From Haliclystus octoradiatus (Eukaryota > Cnidaria > Staurozoa > Stauromedusae > Haliclystidae): 64,000 bases of DNA. The notes under the pieces were generated by a model, which worked only from the letters and a program-made list of their open reading frames with translations, did not search any database and had not been told where the DNA came from. Positions 1 to 27,476 of this stretch are shown here, in pieces. The translations under genes and the position numbers were made by a program. The stretch lies in the NCBI GenBank assembly GCA_916610825.1, contig OU744446.1, forward strand, positions 30,022,445 to 30,086,444, in the 5' to 3' direction. How positions within the stretch are numbered: the stretch's first letter is position 1; the number at the start of each line of letters is the position of its first letter.

Positions 1-365
1 TTTTCAGAAAATCCTTCCTCATGCATGTATAGTCATCCGTATCTTTCAATATTGCATTCAATTTCTAGATTATCACGCGTATTGTTCAATTTTGGTCGTA
101 AGTTATCACACGCTAGATACCCTGATCACCATTATCGTTCAATAATTTGAAAAAGCCCGAATCATCGAACCATGATTCAAAGCGGTTATTTGTTTACCCG
201 GGTTACAGTTCGTCATAAATTGAAGAGCATGTGTGTGTTGTTTCATTGGCTGTGTTTCGAAGGGTTTTAATGAAAGTTTCATAATTCATTCTATTTTATA
301 AAAGCTGATATTGTAAATTAGTAACAACTGAAGTGACAGTGCTTCCATCATGCATTTTTATTTAG

Positions 366-16544
<16,179 letters not shown>

Positions 16545-18177
16545 ATATGTAGAATATGTAATATAAAAAATAACATTGCTATGTTTTTAAATCAATTCAT
16601 ATTAGGTTTTTATTTAAATTCAAGCTCTCTTGAAATTAAGATGCAGTGGAATATTTCTATTTCTATAGCTGATGCCGCATCAAAGTCAACAGTTTGGTCG
16701 TTAAAGACAGGGATGACTCTTCTTTTCATTTAATACAGGGGCGAAGTCTGTTTTATAGAAATGTTCCATTCTTTATTTTAACTTTATATATAAAAATACA
16801 GTTGCTGCCACAATATGTTCAAATGAAATGTAAATGTTTCAACAAGAATATTTTCCGTTTCTTTGATTTATTTTTTGAGTAGGAAATTGGATTACGTCCT
16901 ATTCATCATAAAAAAGTAAAATTATTCATCATATTCCCGGCATAATCCCAACGTATTTGCCATAACATTAGATAGCCAAACAGAAACGATGTTCTACGTG
17001 GCAACTTTATCGCACACATGAATGTGTATACTGTAGTTCTTCCTGCATACATTCACTGGATGACATATCTTGGGACAGACTATTGCAGAATTTGTTGTGT
17101 AGTAGCTTCTTAGAGTTGGGGACACTGGTTGAAGAAAGCTGATCAGGGATGAGGGAACCGTATATTCTTCTCTGTCAATAAGCTCATTCCCCGAAAACTC
17201 TTAGTATAACAAGAATAACAGGAGTCAAGTACAACATAGCAATGAAACATGGCAGTACGGTGAACTGCACCCCCTATTCTGTACTATAGGGCAAGGTCTT
17301 GCCAGGACATTACTGCATACTTAGACTATGTGGAACACGCATGGTTGTGATCTTACCTCTAATATACATCCCTACCCTTCCTGTTGTAAATGAGTTTACG
17401 AAATGCGTGACTCAAATAACTATCGTTGTGCGTATTTGATGGTGTTTCAATACATAAACTACTATAAACACTACTGCAAATATATGATCTATTGTTTTCG
17501 TAAAGCAATTAGCGTAAAGTTAATTCGAACTGATATTGTAATTCAGGGTACAAAGTTTTTCTTCGCTACAAGCGGATGCTCTTCATTTTCCGTCAGGCAA
17601 CAATACTCCGTTGTCGAATAATAATAATGCTTGTTTATGAATTGACGTTCGAAAAGGTTATTGTTTATCATTAAACTTTTTACATTGCTTTGTGGAATAT
17701 GTGTTGTCTATCTAAACAGCAGGATTTATTCGTACACAACAGAAAAGCCCGCAGACAGAGTTCTCATTAGCGCTTTTTGTCAGTGTGAAAAGTCGATCGC
17801 CCGCAGCTCAATCACTTTTTAATTGCCTCTCTCCAAATACATTTAAAGTATTCCAACAACTGAAAGGGAGTTACTCAAAGGATTTTAAGCTAGTAATTAT
17901 TATTTGGAACCTGCTATTGCATTTCAAGGTCAACGATTTGGAGAAATAAGGTAAATATATTTTATTATTTATGCTCGATACTGTGTTCTACTTAATTATT
18001 TCTTTCGTTCTATTTACAAATATTTCTGCTTCTAATACACAACAAATCTCAGGATAGATTGTAAGTTATATAATAAAGTGCTGTTCTGTAATCTATATAA
18101 TTTTAAATTAATTTTAGAGCTAGTGCAATTATTGAATTTCCGCATTATGATAGGCTAAATCTGGCTAAGGATTTGGC
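16545..18177. other. Intergenic, nothing recognised
   Basis: AT-rich sequence after the NT5C3 stop codon. No clear AATAAA was found close to the stop, no long frame, and no named repeat. Confidence 0.6.
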
Positions 18178-18180
18178 TAA

Positions 18181-18962
18181 GGCCTGGATTATACAGCGCG
18201 CTTTCGAGCGTGCCGTGCTTTCGTTTACAGTAAATTGAAAGTTGGCTCGCTGTCGGCGCGCCCGTCTAACTTGACACGGCTCGCTGTCATTAGCACGGCG
18301 CGCTCCAAATCGAAAGCTCGCATAGGAAGAGCGTGCTTTCACTTGAAGGCGAACTTTCATTTCGACATTCCAGGGATTCCTCTTACCATATTTGGTAAAA
18401 ACCGGGGGTTGATGTCGAGAAAGAAATGTCTAGCCTCTTTTTCTCGGCCGTTGCCTAGATACAGTTCCGTTTTGCAAATAAACAGATGAATAAACATTGA
18501 TTTTCTTTCGAATTATAATCGAAATCCACAAAATAATAATAGGGAAACTACTCAGAGCATCTGTACTTCTCAATTGAAGAGGAGAAAACTTTCAAATAGT
18601 ATTAATTAGACAAGGTTATATATATGCTCTGCAGATTAGATATAAGCCACTGTCTTGTATTTGTAGGACCATGGTAGGTTAAAAAAACTATCATTGTACG
18701 ATAATCACAACTATTTGATGGCGAATTGTGATAAAAATCACTTTTTGAAGCAATAAATTTATTTCACGAAAAGCGTATACTTGTCAATCAAAAGTCTTGT
18801 GAGATATTTTCTTACACGTCATCATGTAATTCAAAGGAAGTTTTTACACAACTTTTGAGGACGGCTCGCTGTATAACTAGACATTTTCAAAAGCGCGCGC
18901 CTTCAAATGAAAGCGCGCTCGAAAGCACGGCACGCTCGAAAGCGCGCTGTATAATCCAGGCC
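18181..18962. mobile_element. PIF/Harbinger-like non-autonomous element, 782 bp
   Basis: Both ends carry the inverted repeat GGCCTGGATTATACAGCGCG, continuing to about 44 bp (left 18181-18224, right 18919-18962). It is flanked by TAA on both sides (18178-18180 and 18963-18965), the 3-bp TWA duplication expected of PIF/Harbinger. The terminal 100-180 bp are GC-rich and packed with GCGCGCTTTCGAGCG-type subrepeats, unlike the AT-rich core and flanks. No transposase frame is present. Confidence 0.8.
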
Positions 18963-18965
18963 TAA

Positions 18966-20450
18966 GAGAGCCAAAATCAGAACGTAATTTTTTTACAAAT
19001 TTTAATACGGAACCAACTACTATTTTGTTTCGCTAATTAGAGCAGGAACAATATGCTCGTTTTCAGTTTCAACGACGATATAATCTTGAAGAGGTCAAGC
19101 ATACACAGAACGGTTTGTTTTTTATTCAATACTCTGATTTTCATACCGTCAGACGGTGACGATCAGTTTGCTTTCGCCTACGCGTTGATCCCATTGTTTA
19201 TGAACGTTTTGTTGACATTTTTGAACGCACGTGAAACGTAAGAAGATATGAAAAGCGGCGTATGCTTCAATTAGCCTGCTCGTAGACACTCTACACAGTA
19301 GTCTATCGAAGTTGGGATTCACATAATAATGAGTGTTGTTCATCTAGTTAAAGAATTAATATCATGCTGTAATCAAGAAATATAGACAGAGTGCATATAG
19401 GACTATGCTAAATGGATTTGGATTTGAAAAACTGAAATTCTCATGCTCGCGATGTTCCTGATATCAAACCGTATGGAATTAAATTGGATTCCAATCAGTT
19501 AAGAAACCAACATTTAAATGGATTACAAAACAATCCAAGTTACATTGTTGGACAGCTGGGAAACTTTAAAGTGCTATTTGTCCTTATAACTTTACAAGGC
19601 CTAATCCATTCACCATATATGCATATCTGTTACAATGCAACATTTCCATTTTCATTTATAGCCTTTAATATGAAATTTATAACTTTTGGATTCTGAACTG
19701 AAACCTTTTTTCATTATCTGCTATGTTCCGTTTACTTATGCAATATAGATTGTTCCCCAGGCCCCAAGTAAAGCCCCCAACTCTGGGTCTGTTGGGAGCC
19801 TATAGGGTTGGGCATCATTCAGCAACTTTCACCTGCGTTGCAGGCCATCTGTTGGTTTAAGTAAAACCGCCCCGATTCTTTAAACAAAAACAATCTTTTG
19901 GATAGATGTGTATCTTCAGATTTTATATGTTATCTTTATTAAGACCAATCTTAAAATTTGATGCCTCGATTCGTGCTCTGATATATATCAAGAATTGCTA
20001 TAATAATCCAGTAAATGGTTTGTGTACTATATTTGATTAATTGCTATAAAAACAATTATTGACGTAATGCTGTATGATCTACTGTGCTAGATCGCGTGGT
20101 AGCTGCCAAGCTACAGAAAACGTCAAATGTCATGTAGTATTATTTATACGTGACTCGCGTCATTTTTTTACTCAGTTCAAAACGTTATCTATACGCACAT
20201 TTTCCCTATCTCAATCAATTATATATATATATAAATATATATATATATGTAATATGGTGAGCTGGGATGATATAGCCTAAAGTAAATGCGGTCTTTCGTG
20301 TTCTTGTTTAGTATTTTATGCAACCCTTTTCTATCGAATTATTATACGTCGTTGCAAAATTTATTCATACCATGACGTCATGTTAAACCTGTCTCAGACT
20401 TCTAAATTCCCTGCCACCCGCTTGTTAATTTATCTTTACATAACAATTAG
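18966..20450. other. Intergenic, only a (TA)n tract
   Basis: No gene recognised. An imperfect (TA)n tract lies at about 20220-20248. Confidence 0.6.
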
Positions 20451-20456
20451 CGGGCT

Positions 20457-20465
20457 TATAAAAAG
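20457..20465 (+). promoter_or_regulatory. TATA box of the gene starting at 20590
   Basis: TATAAAAAG in a locally GC-richer stretch. A start site about 30 bp downstream (near 20490) would leave a 5' UTR of about 100 nt before the ATG at 20590. Inferred from position and match only. Confidence 0.5.
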
Positions 20466-20589
20466 CATAGCGAACCTGGTCAGAGCGGCTATTGTCGTCA
20501 TGACACGCTATAACGAAATATTTGAAGAAATTCTTTCAAATGATTGACTAAATGTAATTTTTACTGACATATTTTCAGTCAAATTGAAC

Positions 20590-23500
20590 ATGATGGACGA
20601 GCGGACAACAGCTGAGGAGAAAAATGGACAGCAAAGAGTACGACGTTTAACGCCAGCGTCACAATTTAATGCAGGAAAAGTCAAATCAATGTTATCACAT
20701 CGTAAGTTGAACATTTCTACTCGATTACAGTACGGGCCATTAAGGGATACTTGGAGAGTAAAGATTTGTTTATTAGTTTATTCGTGATGGTTGTGACTGC
20801 TTTCTGGTATCAAATATAATCCTGAAATTTTTTATCAATTACAGCAGGCCTGAATTACAGCTCTGCCATTTATGACATTGAGCACATATTCTTTGCTATT
20901 AGATAACATCTAATAATATATTTCTATATATCTATATATTAAAGACCAGACGTTGTCTCCGTTACTCAGAGTTTGACTTTATTTCTATACTGCTCTGCAT
21001 ATCTGCATAGAGGATTCTATTGATGTTTTGCCACCAATAAAGTTATATTGTATATATTATGTAGGCCTCCCCACTTTCAAATCCGATTCACACAATGCCG
21101 AAAATCCACCCAGATTATACTTTAAATGACTACAGATGATTGAGGCCTATTTTAAGACCTATTAATAATTATAATACGGTGATTATTCGTTTGAAATTTA
21201 TTTGATTGGTAAATTATGGTAGTCCCTACAAGATGTTTTTTCTAAAATGCAGTGCGCTGTTTCTTGATGTCGGATCTTCATTGTCATACGATAAATAAGT
21301 CAACATTTAAATGTATTTTTGATTCTTTGTTTGTGTTTATATTTTTTCAAAGAATTGATATCTTTGAATAAATTTGCACCTAAATTATTGTTTTCTCCTG
21401 TCACTACGTACATACCACTTTACTCACGTAGAATATTGTATATTCTGTTAGTTGGTTTTAGCCTATATATTTACGCCCGATTCTGCGCAAACATTCAAAT
21501 GCATTTGTAGATACAATATTATATGTATAGTATAGTATAATTGTATGTTATTTGTATATTTATAATGTATTTCATTTGTATATTTAAAATTTATTTGTAT
21601 TTATTTATTTGAATGATCGAATTTTTTTTGTTTTTGCAAAGTAATCAAAACTCAACATTTGTTAGCAAATTCGATATAAGACTCAATACATGGGCGATTT
21701 AGAATATGGTAGAAATATTCTGTTAGTTGGTTTTATAGTGGTATCTGCCAAAGATTTCCATGGCACCATAGAGTTGATCAACTCATTGATTATATAATGC
21801 ATAGAAAATACTAAATTTTTCAGATCTCAGCAAAAAAAAAATGGTTATCAACAATGTATTGATAATTTGTTTAAACTTTTAATTTTAATTGATCTATACA
21901 TTTTTGTTCTATATTTAGTTACGAAGTAATGTTTTATAGCTATACGCCGAGCTTGCTTTGTTTTTACGCCCCTCATGTTGTAACCAAGATACAGATGATA
22001 CAAATGTTTACTTCTAATCATCATAGTCTGCCTTGTACCATCCAGTTCCATTTTGTAGATGTAATCTTCTAGCTGCCTGTATCTGCTGCTATATAACATT
22101 CTACGGTCCATTTGATTGGGGTTATTTCAGAACATATATTGTTATCATCTAGTCAGCATAGCTTAATTTAGAGCAGTGATATTTAAGCTAGTCAAGTTTT
22201 AATTAAATTTAACAAACACTAGCAGATGGAAACATTCACGGTCAATTAAAATTATTCAAAGATCTTTCATTCAAAGCTTGCAAAACTATGTGAAATTGAT
22301 TCTTTGTGTATGTTCTGTTATGTTACAGAACTTTCAAATCTCAATCTACTTTATTCAACAAACGAAGAAGAAGATAATGAGACCATTTCAACAACTAAAC
22401 AAGAACACCATTATCAGTTGCCTAGCGACGTAATGTCTTACAAAGATAATGAAGATGAAGGCTTTAGTAAGAGTGTAGATTGTTCGCCGTTTCATCGGCA
22501 GGCATTAATTACAAATCATCAGAATGGACATCGTCGTAGATCAACAAAAGATTCTGGTTATGATGGTGAAATCCTAAATTCTGCTGATGAAGACGATTTC
22601 GATGATCATACTACTATTAAAATGCAACCGATTACCGAACGACAATATTCGCACGATGGTAGTGTCAGTTCCGATTGTAACGATGAAGCAATGGAGAGCC
22701 TTAGCTCTGATTGTGGTTCAATTGAAAATGTAAGAATGTACAGTCTATGTAGGGGCTATATATGCGTTATTTTAATCGTACATTTTAAATTCTTCGATTG
22801 ATTCATTATATATTGTATAAGCTTAGCGGCATTTTGAATTTTTTTGATGCTTTATCGCAATGTTCGCAATTTGCTTGAGTATGTCGCACTTTGAAAATAT
22901 GGTGTTAAAATACTAAAATACTATATTTCGATTAAATGTTTTCGAATCTAAAATATTTAATATTCCTTGATACAAAAATAATCTAACGTTTCACCATTCT
23001 AAGAAAAACCATGGAAAAAGGTACCTATATATATGAGATATATTTTATGGAATCCAAAATACAGCTGCATCTTGTTAGATGTGTATACACAAACGATTAG
23101 ATTGTTTTTTTCATTCCGGGCTGATATCATTCATGTAACTGGTTCTATTATTTTTGCCTCTATTTGCTGTAGTCTCTCATCAATACAAGGTCAATTTGAA
23201 TATGGTCTGAAATTACGCTAACATGTCATTTTTAACAACAGTAATAGCTTTATTCTGGTTTTATCTCCATACAAATGTATTATTATTATCACATGATTAT
23301 TCTATATTGGACTGGACATATGATGCCTGGCCGATAAAGGAATATCATTTACTTCCGCCATTTTTTATAGACAGACATTTGAAATGTTTAGTACATGTAC
23401 GAATATAATTTTTTTATCATTGTAAAAGAAACAATTTCCAAATATCCGGGATATATATAACTTTTATTTGTTAAGTTTTCAGTTCCGATCAACTCCTATA

Positions 23501-26500
23501 ATTCTACGTGACATGCCTCTTCGCCAATCGTGTCAAATCAATGTAAACGAGAGGAATTTCCAATGACATTGTGAATGATGTAAAATAAAATTGCACACAC
23601 ACGCATTATTCGATTTTATTAATAGTTTCTATAGTAGTTACTTTAGCTATTTTAACAAGCTGTATGTTGTTGTTGTTGTTGTTGTTGTTGTTTTTCTCGT
23701 TCATCCTCATTTTCCATACTGTTTTCCAGAGCCCTTATACAACCAGACGCCGCCGAGTTACTCCCGTACCATTATCAGCAAGCAAAATGAAAGAAGGTGA
23801 ATTGCGTCAAAGTTTATAACAAACCGCTAATCACATTATCTGTTTTTACTTATATATAACTATTAAATCAATAATTGATGTAAATTGTTTTTATTGCTTA
23901 TATCAGCTTTGCAGATGCAGTTTCGAGACTCGTCAGAGTGTATGTTTGTCGAAGAAGAAGACATTGAAGATGTAGTACAGTTCAACTCTGATAACGATTA
24001 TGTTGGCAGTACCATCAATATGAAGGTAACCTTTCATGTTTCCATGGGAACATTTATCACCATAGCGACACTATGTTTCTATAGTTAAAATTTTCTCTTA
24101 TATAGTCGCCACGAAGAAAGAAGCAGCGAGGAGGCTATGTCAAAAGTTCTTCATTTGATTGTTTGCGTTTAGGTGAGAATATGGTAATTTTTTATCAATT
24201 CCTAGTAGTTTCACAATAATGTTGATCCAGGAGGTATGTAGTCTGCGTTACAGACCGCGATTCATTCACAAAAGAATAGGCGCGTGAATGAATCGCGTTC
24301 TGTGACACATGCTAGGAGGTATGGTAATGACAATATTTAATTTCCGTTTTTAATGCTTTCAGCTGTTGCAAAGTCTTCTACTCGAAATCACCGGTTTTTG
24401 TCGCATAGCCTTGGTGATGGCCGTGGTTGTTCGACGGATGACGAACATTCGGATGATGTTGGTTTCCGTCCGTTGGAAACACGCTCGTTAAACTGCAGTC
24501 CTGTTTTACGCAGAAACCCACCTTTATCGGGACGACCGTTTTATTATCGCAATAGTGGTTTTGGCCGTCTCGACAACCCCGCAAGTAATCCACAAGGTGA
24601 GAAAATATCTACGATAGATGTGTTCCGATATCCGTGATTACAATTGACCTCAAATGATTAGTGACTAGAAAATAACAAGATAGAACCATAGTCACATGGA
24701 ACAGCAATATGCCGTTTCAATTATCCTGGATTTCAATTTCTAATCTATCGAGCAGTGATCTTGAGTAGCCAGACTTAACATGCAGATAATCTTCTTAGGT
24801 TTATTGGTCTAACTCAACCTACTAGCATTACTAAAATATTAATGAATTGCTTAATCTTCTTTGAAGGACCAAGAAGTTCAACGATATCAAGTAGTGATGA
24901 TGACGAATGCCCCCCTTTTACAAACCCCAGATTGATTTCACCCCGTGATGATAATAACGATACAGCTAATCTGCCATTATGGATGATAGAGGCACAAGCA
25001 AGCATAGATGATGATGCTAGCCAATCAGAATGTGATGGAACTCATGTAAATGTCAATCAACCGTCAAATGATCGCCCTATCTCACCATCAAGTCCACTCT
25101 TTGTACATCGAAAAGTAGACAAGGTGTGTTATCAGTACGAAAAATGTTACGAACTATGTGTGTATGCTGTTTGGGGACTAATTGGTTAATCGCTCTGAAT
25201 TTGTTGGCGCCCGGGGGGCTATTTCCGTACTTTAAGTATACGGCGTATTACAGAGTACTTTTTCAAAAATTTAGAAAACAAATTTTGGTATTCTTTGCCC
25301 ATGGCAACTTTTGAGGTTTCTTTGATTATGGTCTGAATTTTTATTTGCTCATTCTGCCAATTTCCCTTTTGGACAACCCCGTCGATGCACAATAAAAGTT
25401 GCCCCCTCCAATGTTGGCGCACCATCAATGTAATATGCCGCTCTGATTTGCTCATACTTCCTTCTTGAATCTGTGCTAGTTTCATGTGTTTGAAAATTGC
25501 CATTTACGATATCCAGCACTTATCAGTGTCCATAACTTCATTCTTCTGACTGCAGTAGTTCTGTGTCTCATCAATGAGACAATATTGTATGCAAATATCA
25601 TGAATTCAAATGTCTGATTATTTAATTATTTACTTTCAGACTTCAATTGATCCTCCACGGCTCATGTCTCCAACCAGTCGAGGTGAGTAGGCCTATCGCT
25701 TGCAAGTGTACTCATGCGTTACTGATTATCTCATGTAATTTATTTAATTTGTGCATTTATCGGAAAATGCCATCTAGAATAACGCGCTTTGACGAAATCT
25801 GCAGAATCTCCTTTTTCTGTGTTCAAAGATAGCATACGTCGTGTTCTAAGTATATACAAACTAGTACTATAGGAACTCTATAGGACCTCTGCCGAACGTT
25901 CATTAAAAGCTCATCCTATTGGCTTTTGGTGCCTGGATGGAATGATATGATATGATAAATTTGTCAATTAATCTGACAGGCAAATAAAGGGAGACTTAGG
26001 TAATAGACAGCCTACAAAAGTTGAAAATAATCGGAAGTGGAAGCGAATAATCAATATCTGCATTAGACCAGCTAAATAATGCTACCTATAAAGTATCAAA
26101 AACCTAAAAAAAGTTCTTCAAATTGTTTTAATATTTTTCAAAGTTCTTCGAAGTCTCTTCAAATTCAATTTTTTTCTTCTAAATTTTCTAGAAGTCGAAA
26201 AGGAGACCCAAAAGGTTCCAAAACCGAATTTTTCCTTTTTCTCTCACACCAAATAGTGGCACATTCCCGTATACAGCCGTCACATGGAAGTTTCCCATCC
26301 CCTGGGATTACATGATGTAGATTATAATGGCCAAATATTTGATTGGAAATGTCCTCCTTTCCCAAACTCTTCATTCTATTTTTTCCCTTCAATGACTTCA
26401 ATAACCATACCATTTATTTTTGTGTAGATGACAGTGACGATAATTGCGGGAGCTTTATTCTACGGTTAAAGAAAACAGCAAACCGAAAGGTAAAACACGA

Positions 26501-26745
26501 GATTATTTTTCTTAATAATATTTACTCGCATCATCTGTGTTTTATGTTATCATAAAACAGCGTAGCGTATCTACGTACCGTGTCTCTGCTGTCCGATTAT
26601 GTTTACGTCTTTTTCCGACTCTTTACATGTTTTCATTCTAATTTCATTTATATTTTGATGTAGAAGCCAAGTAGTGCACGAAGGAAGCTCACGCCGTCGT
26701 CGACAAAACCAGTCAATTTAGGTAACATTCGCTTTATCATTATTA

Positions 26746-26780
<35 letters not shown>

Positions 26781-26944
26781 TTAATACATCTGAAGGGTGT
26801 GACCGATATCGCAGTATTCAACTTTTACAAATACGGAAAAATATAATTATTATCACTTTAATCGCTTCAGCAAGAATAGCTCAGACTACGATGCGAATGC
26901 AATTATTAACGAAATATTTGAATAGCATATTTGTATTTTTGTAA
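20590..26944 (+). CDS. Unrecognised acidic, Ser/Asp-rich protein, 497 aa, 11 exons
   Basis: Exons: 20590-20701, 22329-22729, 23730-23796, 23907-24025, 24106-24172, 24363-24596, 24867-25123, 25640-25682, 26428-26489, 26664-26721, 26871-26944. Every junction has AG/GT signals, and phases (1,0,1,0,1,1,0,1,0,1) join into one open frame of 497 codons plus stop, which is strong evidence for a real gene although I cannot name it. The protein is mostly disordered: acidic clusters (NEEEDNE, ADEDDFDD, EEEDIEDVV, SSSDDDE), basic stretches (TTRRRRVTP, SPRRKKQRGG, RRKLTP) and many SP/TP sites that look like proline-directed kinase targets. A phosphodegron-like DSGYDG occurs in exon 2. The last exon encodes a short hydrophobic tail ending YLNSIFVFL; it is the least certain. 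No catalytic domain is seen. A nuclear or cytoskeletal regulatory protein is only a guess. Confidence 0.75.
23662..23692. repeat. (TTG)n microsatellite in intron
   Basis: About nine TTG/GTT units, about 40 bp upstream of the acceptor of exon 23730-23796. Confidence 0.9.
25211..25411. mobile_element. MITE, CCCGGGGGG-end family, copy 1
   Basis: About 200 bp in an intron of the 497-aa gene. The left end is CCGGGGGGCTATTTCCGTAC and the right end GTTGCCCCCTCCA, roughly inverted. The direct repeat TGTTGGCGC flanks it (25202-25210 and 25412-25420), so an insertion is likely. Related to the elements at 31.8 and 51.9 kb. Confidence 0.55.
26742..26781. repeat. (ATT)n microsatellite
   Basis: About 13 units in the last intron of the 497-aa gene; a short counterpart of the 1 kb tract at 841-1853. 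Confidence 0.9.
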
Positions 26945-27218
26945 ATTATTGCGCAGACGACACTCGAATCTGACTACAGCAATTCCTTCTGAAAATACTG
27001 TTATGGTTGATTTTGGTCAGATTTTATGTTCTGATTATTACATTTTACTTATCCTTCTTTTGCTCTTACAAGAGTTTTTCTCCTCTGCTTTTATCATTCC
27101 TTGATCCTTCCATTTGATTCCCTGCCTAACTGGTCTGGTTTTATGACTGACGTCACTGCGAATTGTGCAGTTCAAATTCGAAATGGATCTGCACTCTACT
27201 TGTACAGACTACGAATTT

Positions 27219-27468
27219 CAGGGGTGGCACCAGGATTTCCCCGACGAGGGGGCTGGCATCCCCGACATGGGGGCTATGCCAAATTTCCACGTTACATAGA
27301 AATAATTTGGCAATAGTCTCTAATACTGGAATGGAGCTAATTCCAATTTTTTTTTACGAAATAGGTTGAAAAAATTCCCCGACAGAAAATTTAGTCTTCC
27401 CCGATGGGGGGCTGAGCATCCCCAACCAGAGGGCTGTAGCCCCCTGCCCCCCTCTGGTGCCACCCCTG
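27219..27468. mobile_element. hAT-type MITE, 250 bp, with perfect TIR and 8-bp TSD
   Basis: Terminal inverted repeats CAGGGGTGGCACCAG match exactly. The 8-bp direct repeats ACGAATTT at 27211-27218 and 27469-27476 are the length and type made by hAT transposases, and CAGGG ends are typical of hAT. The interior has repeated CCCCGAC/GGGGGCT motifs and no gene. A decayed copy lies at about 48731-48921. Confidence 0.88.
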
Positions 27469-27476
27469 ACGAATTT

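Noticed and set aside
18145-18489. Overlapping 71- and 84-codon frames on both strands
   Set aside because: They lie in the GC-rich arm of the Harbinger-like element; the Arg/Ser/Ala-rich content reflects CpG subrepeats.
20590-26944. CDC25 phosphatase N-terminus (DSGY, SP-rich)
   Set aside because: No rhodanese catalytic domain or Cx5R motif follows, and the gene model ends at 26944.
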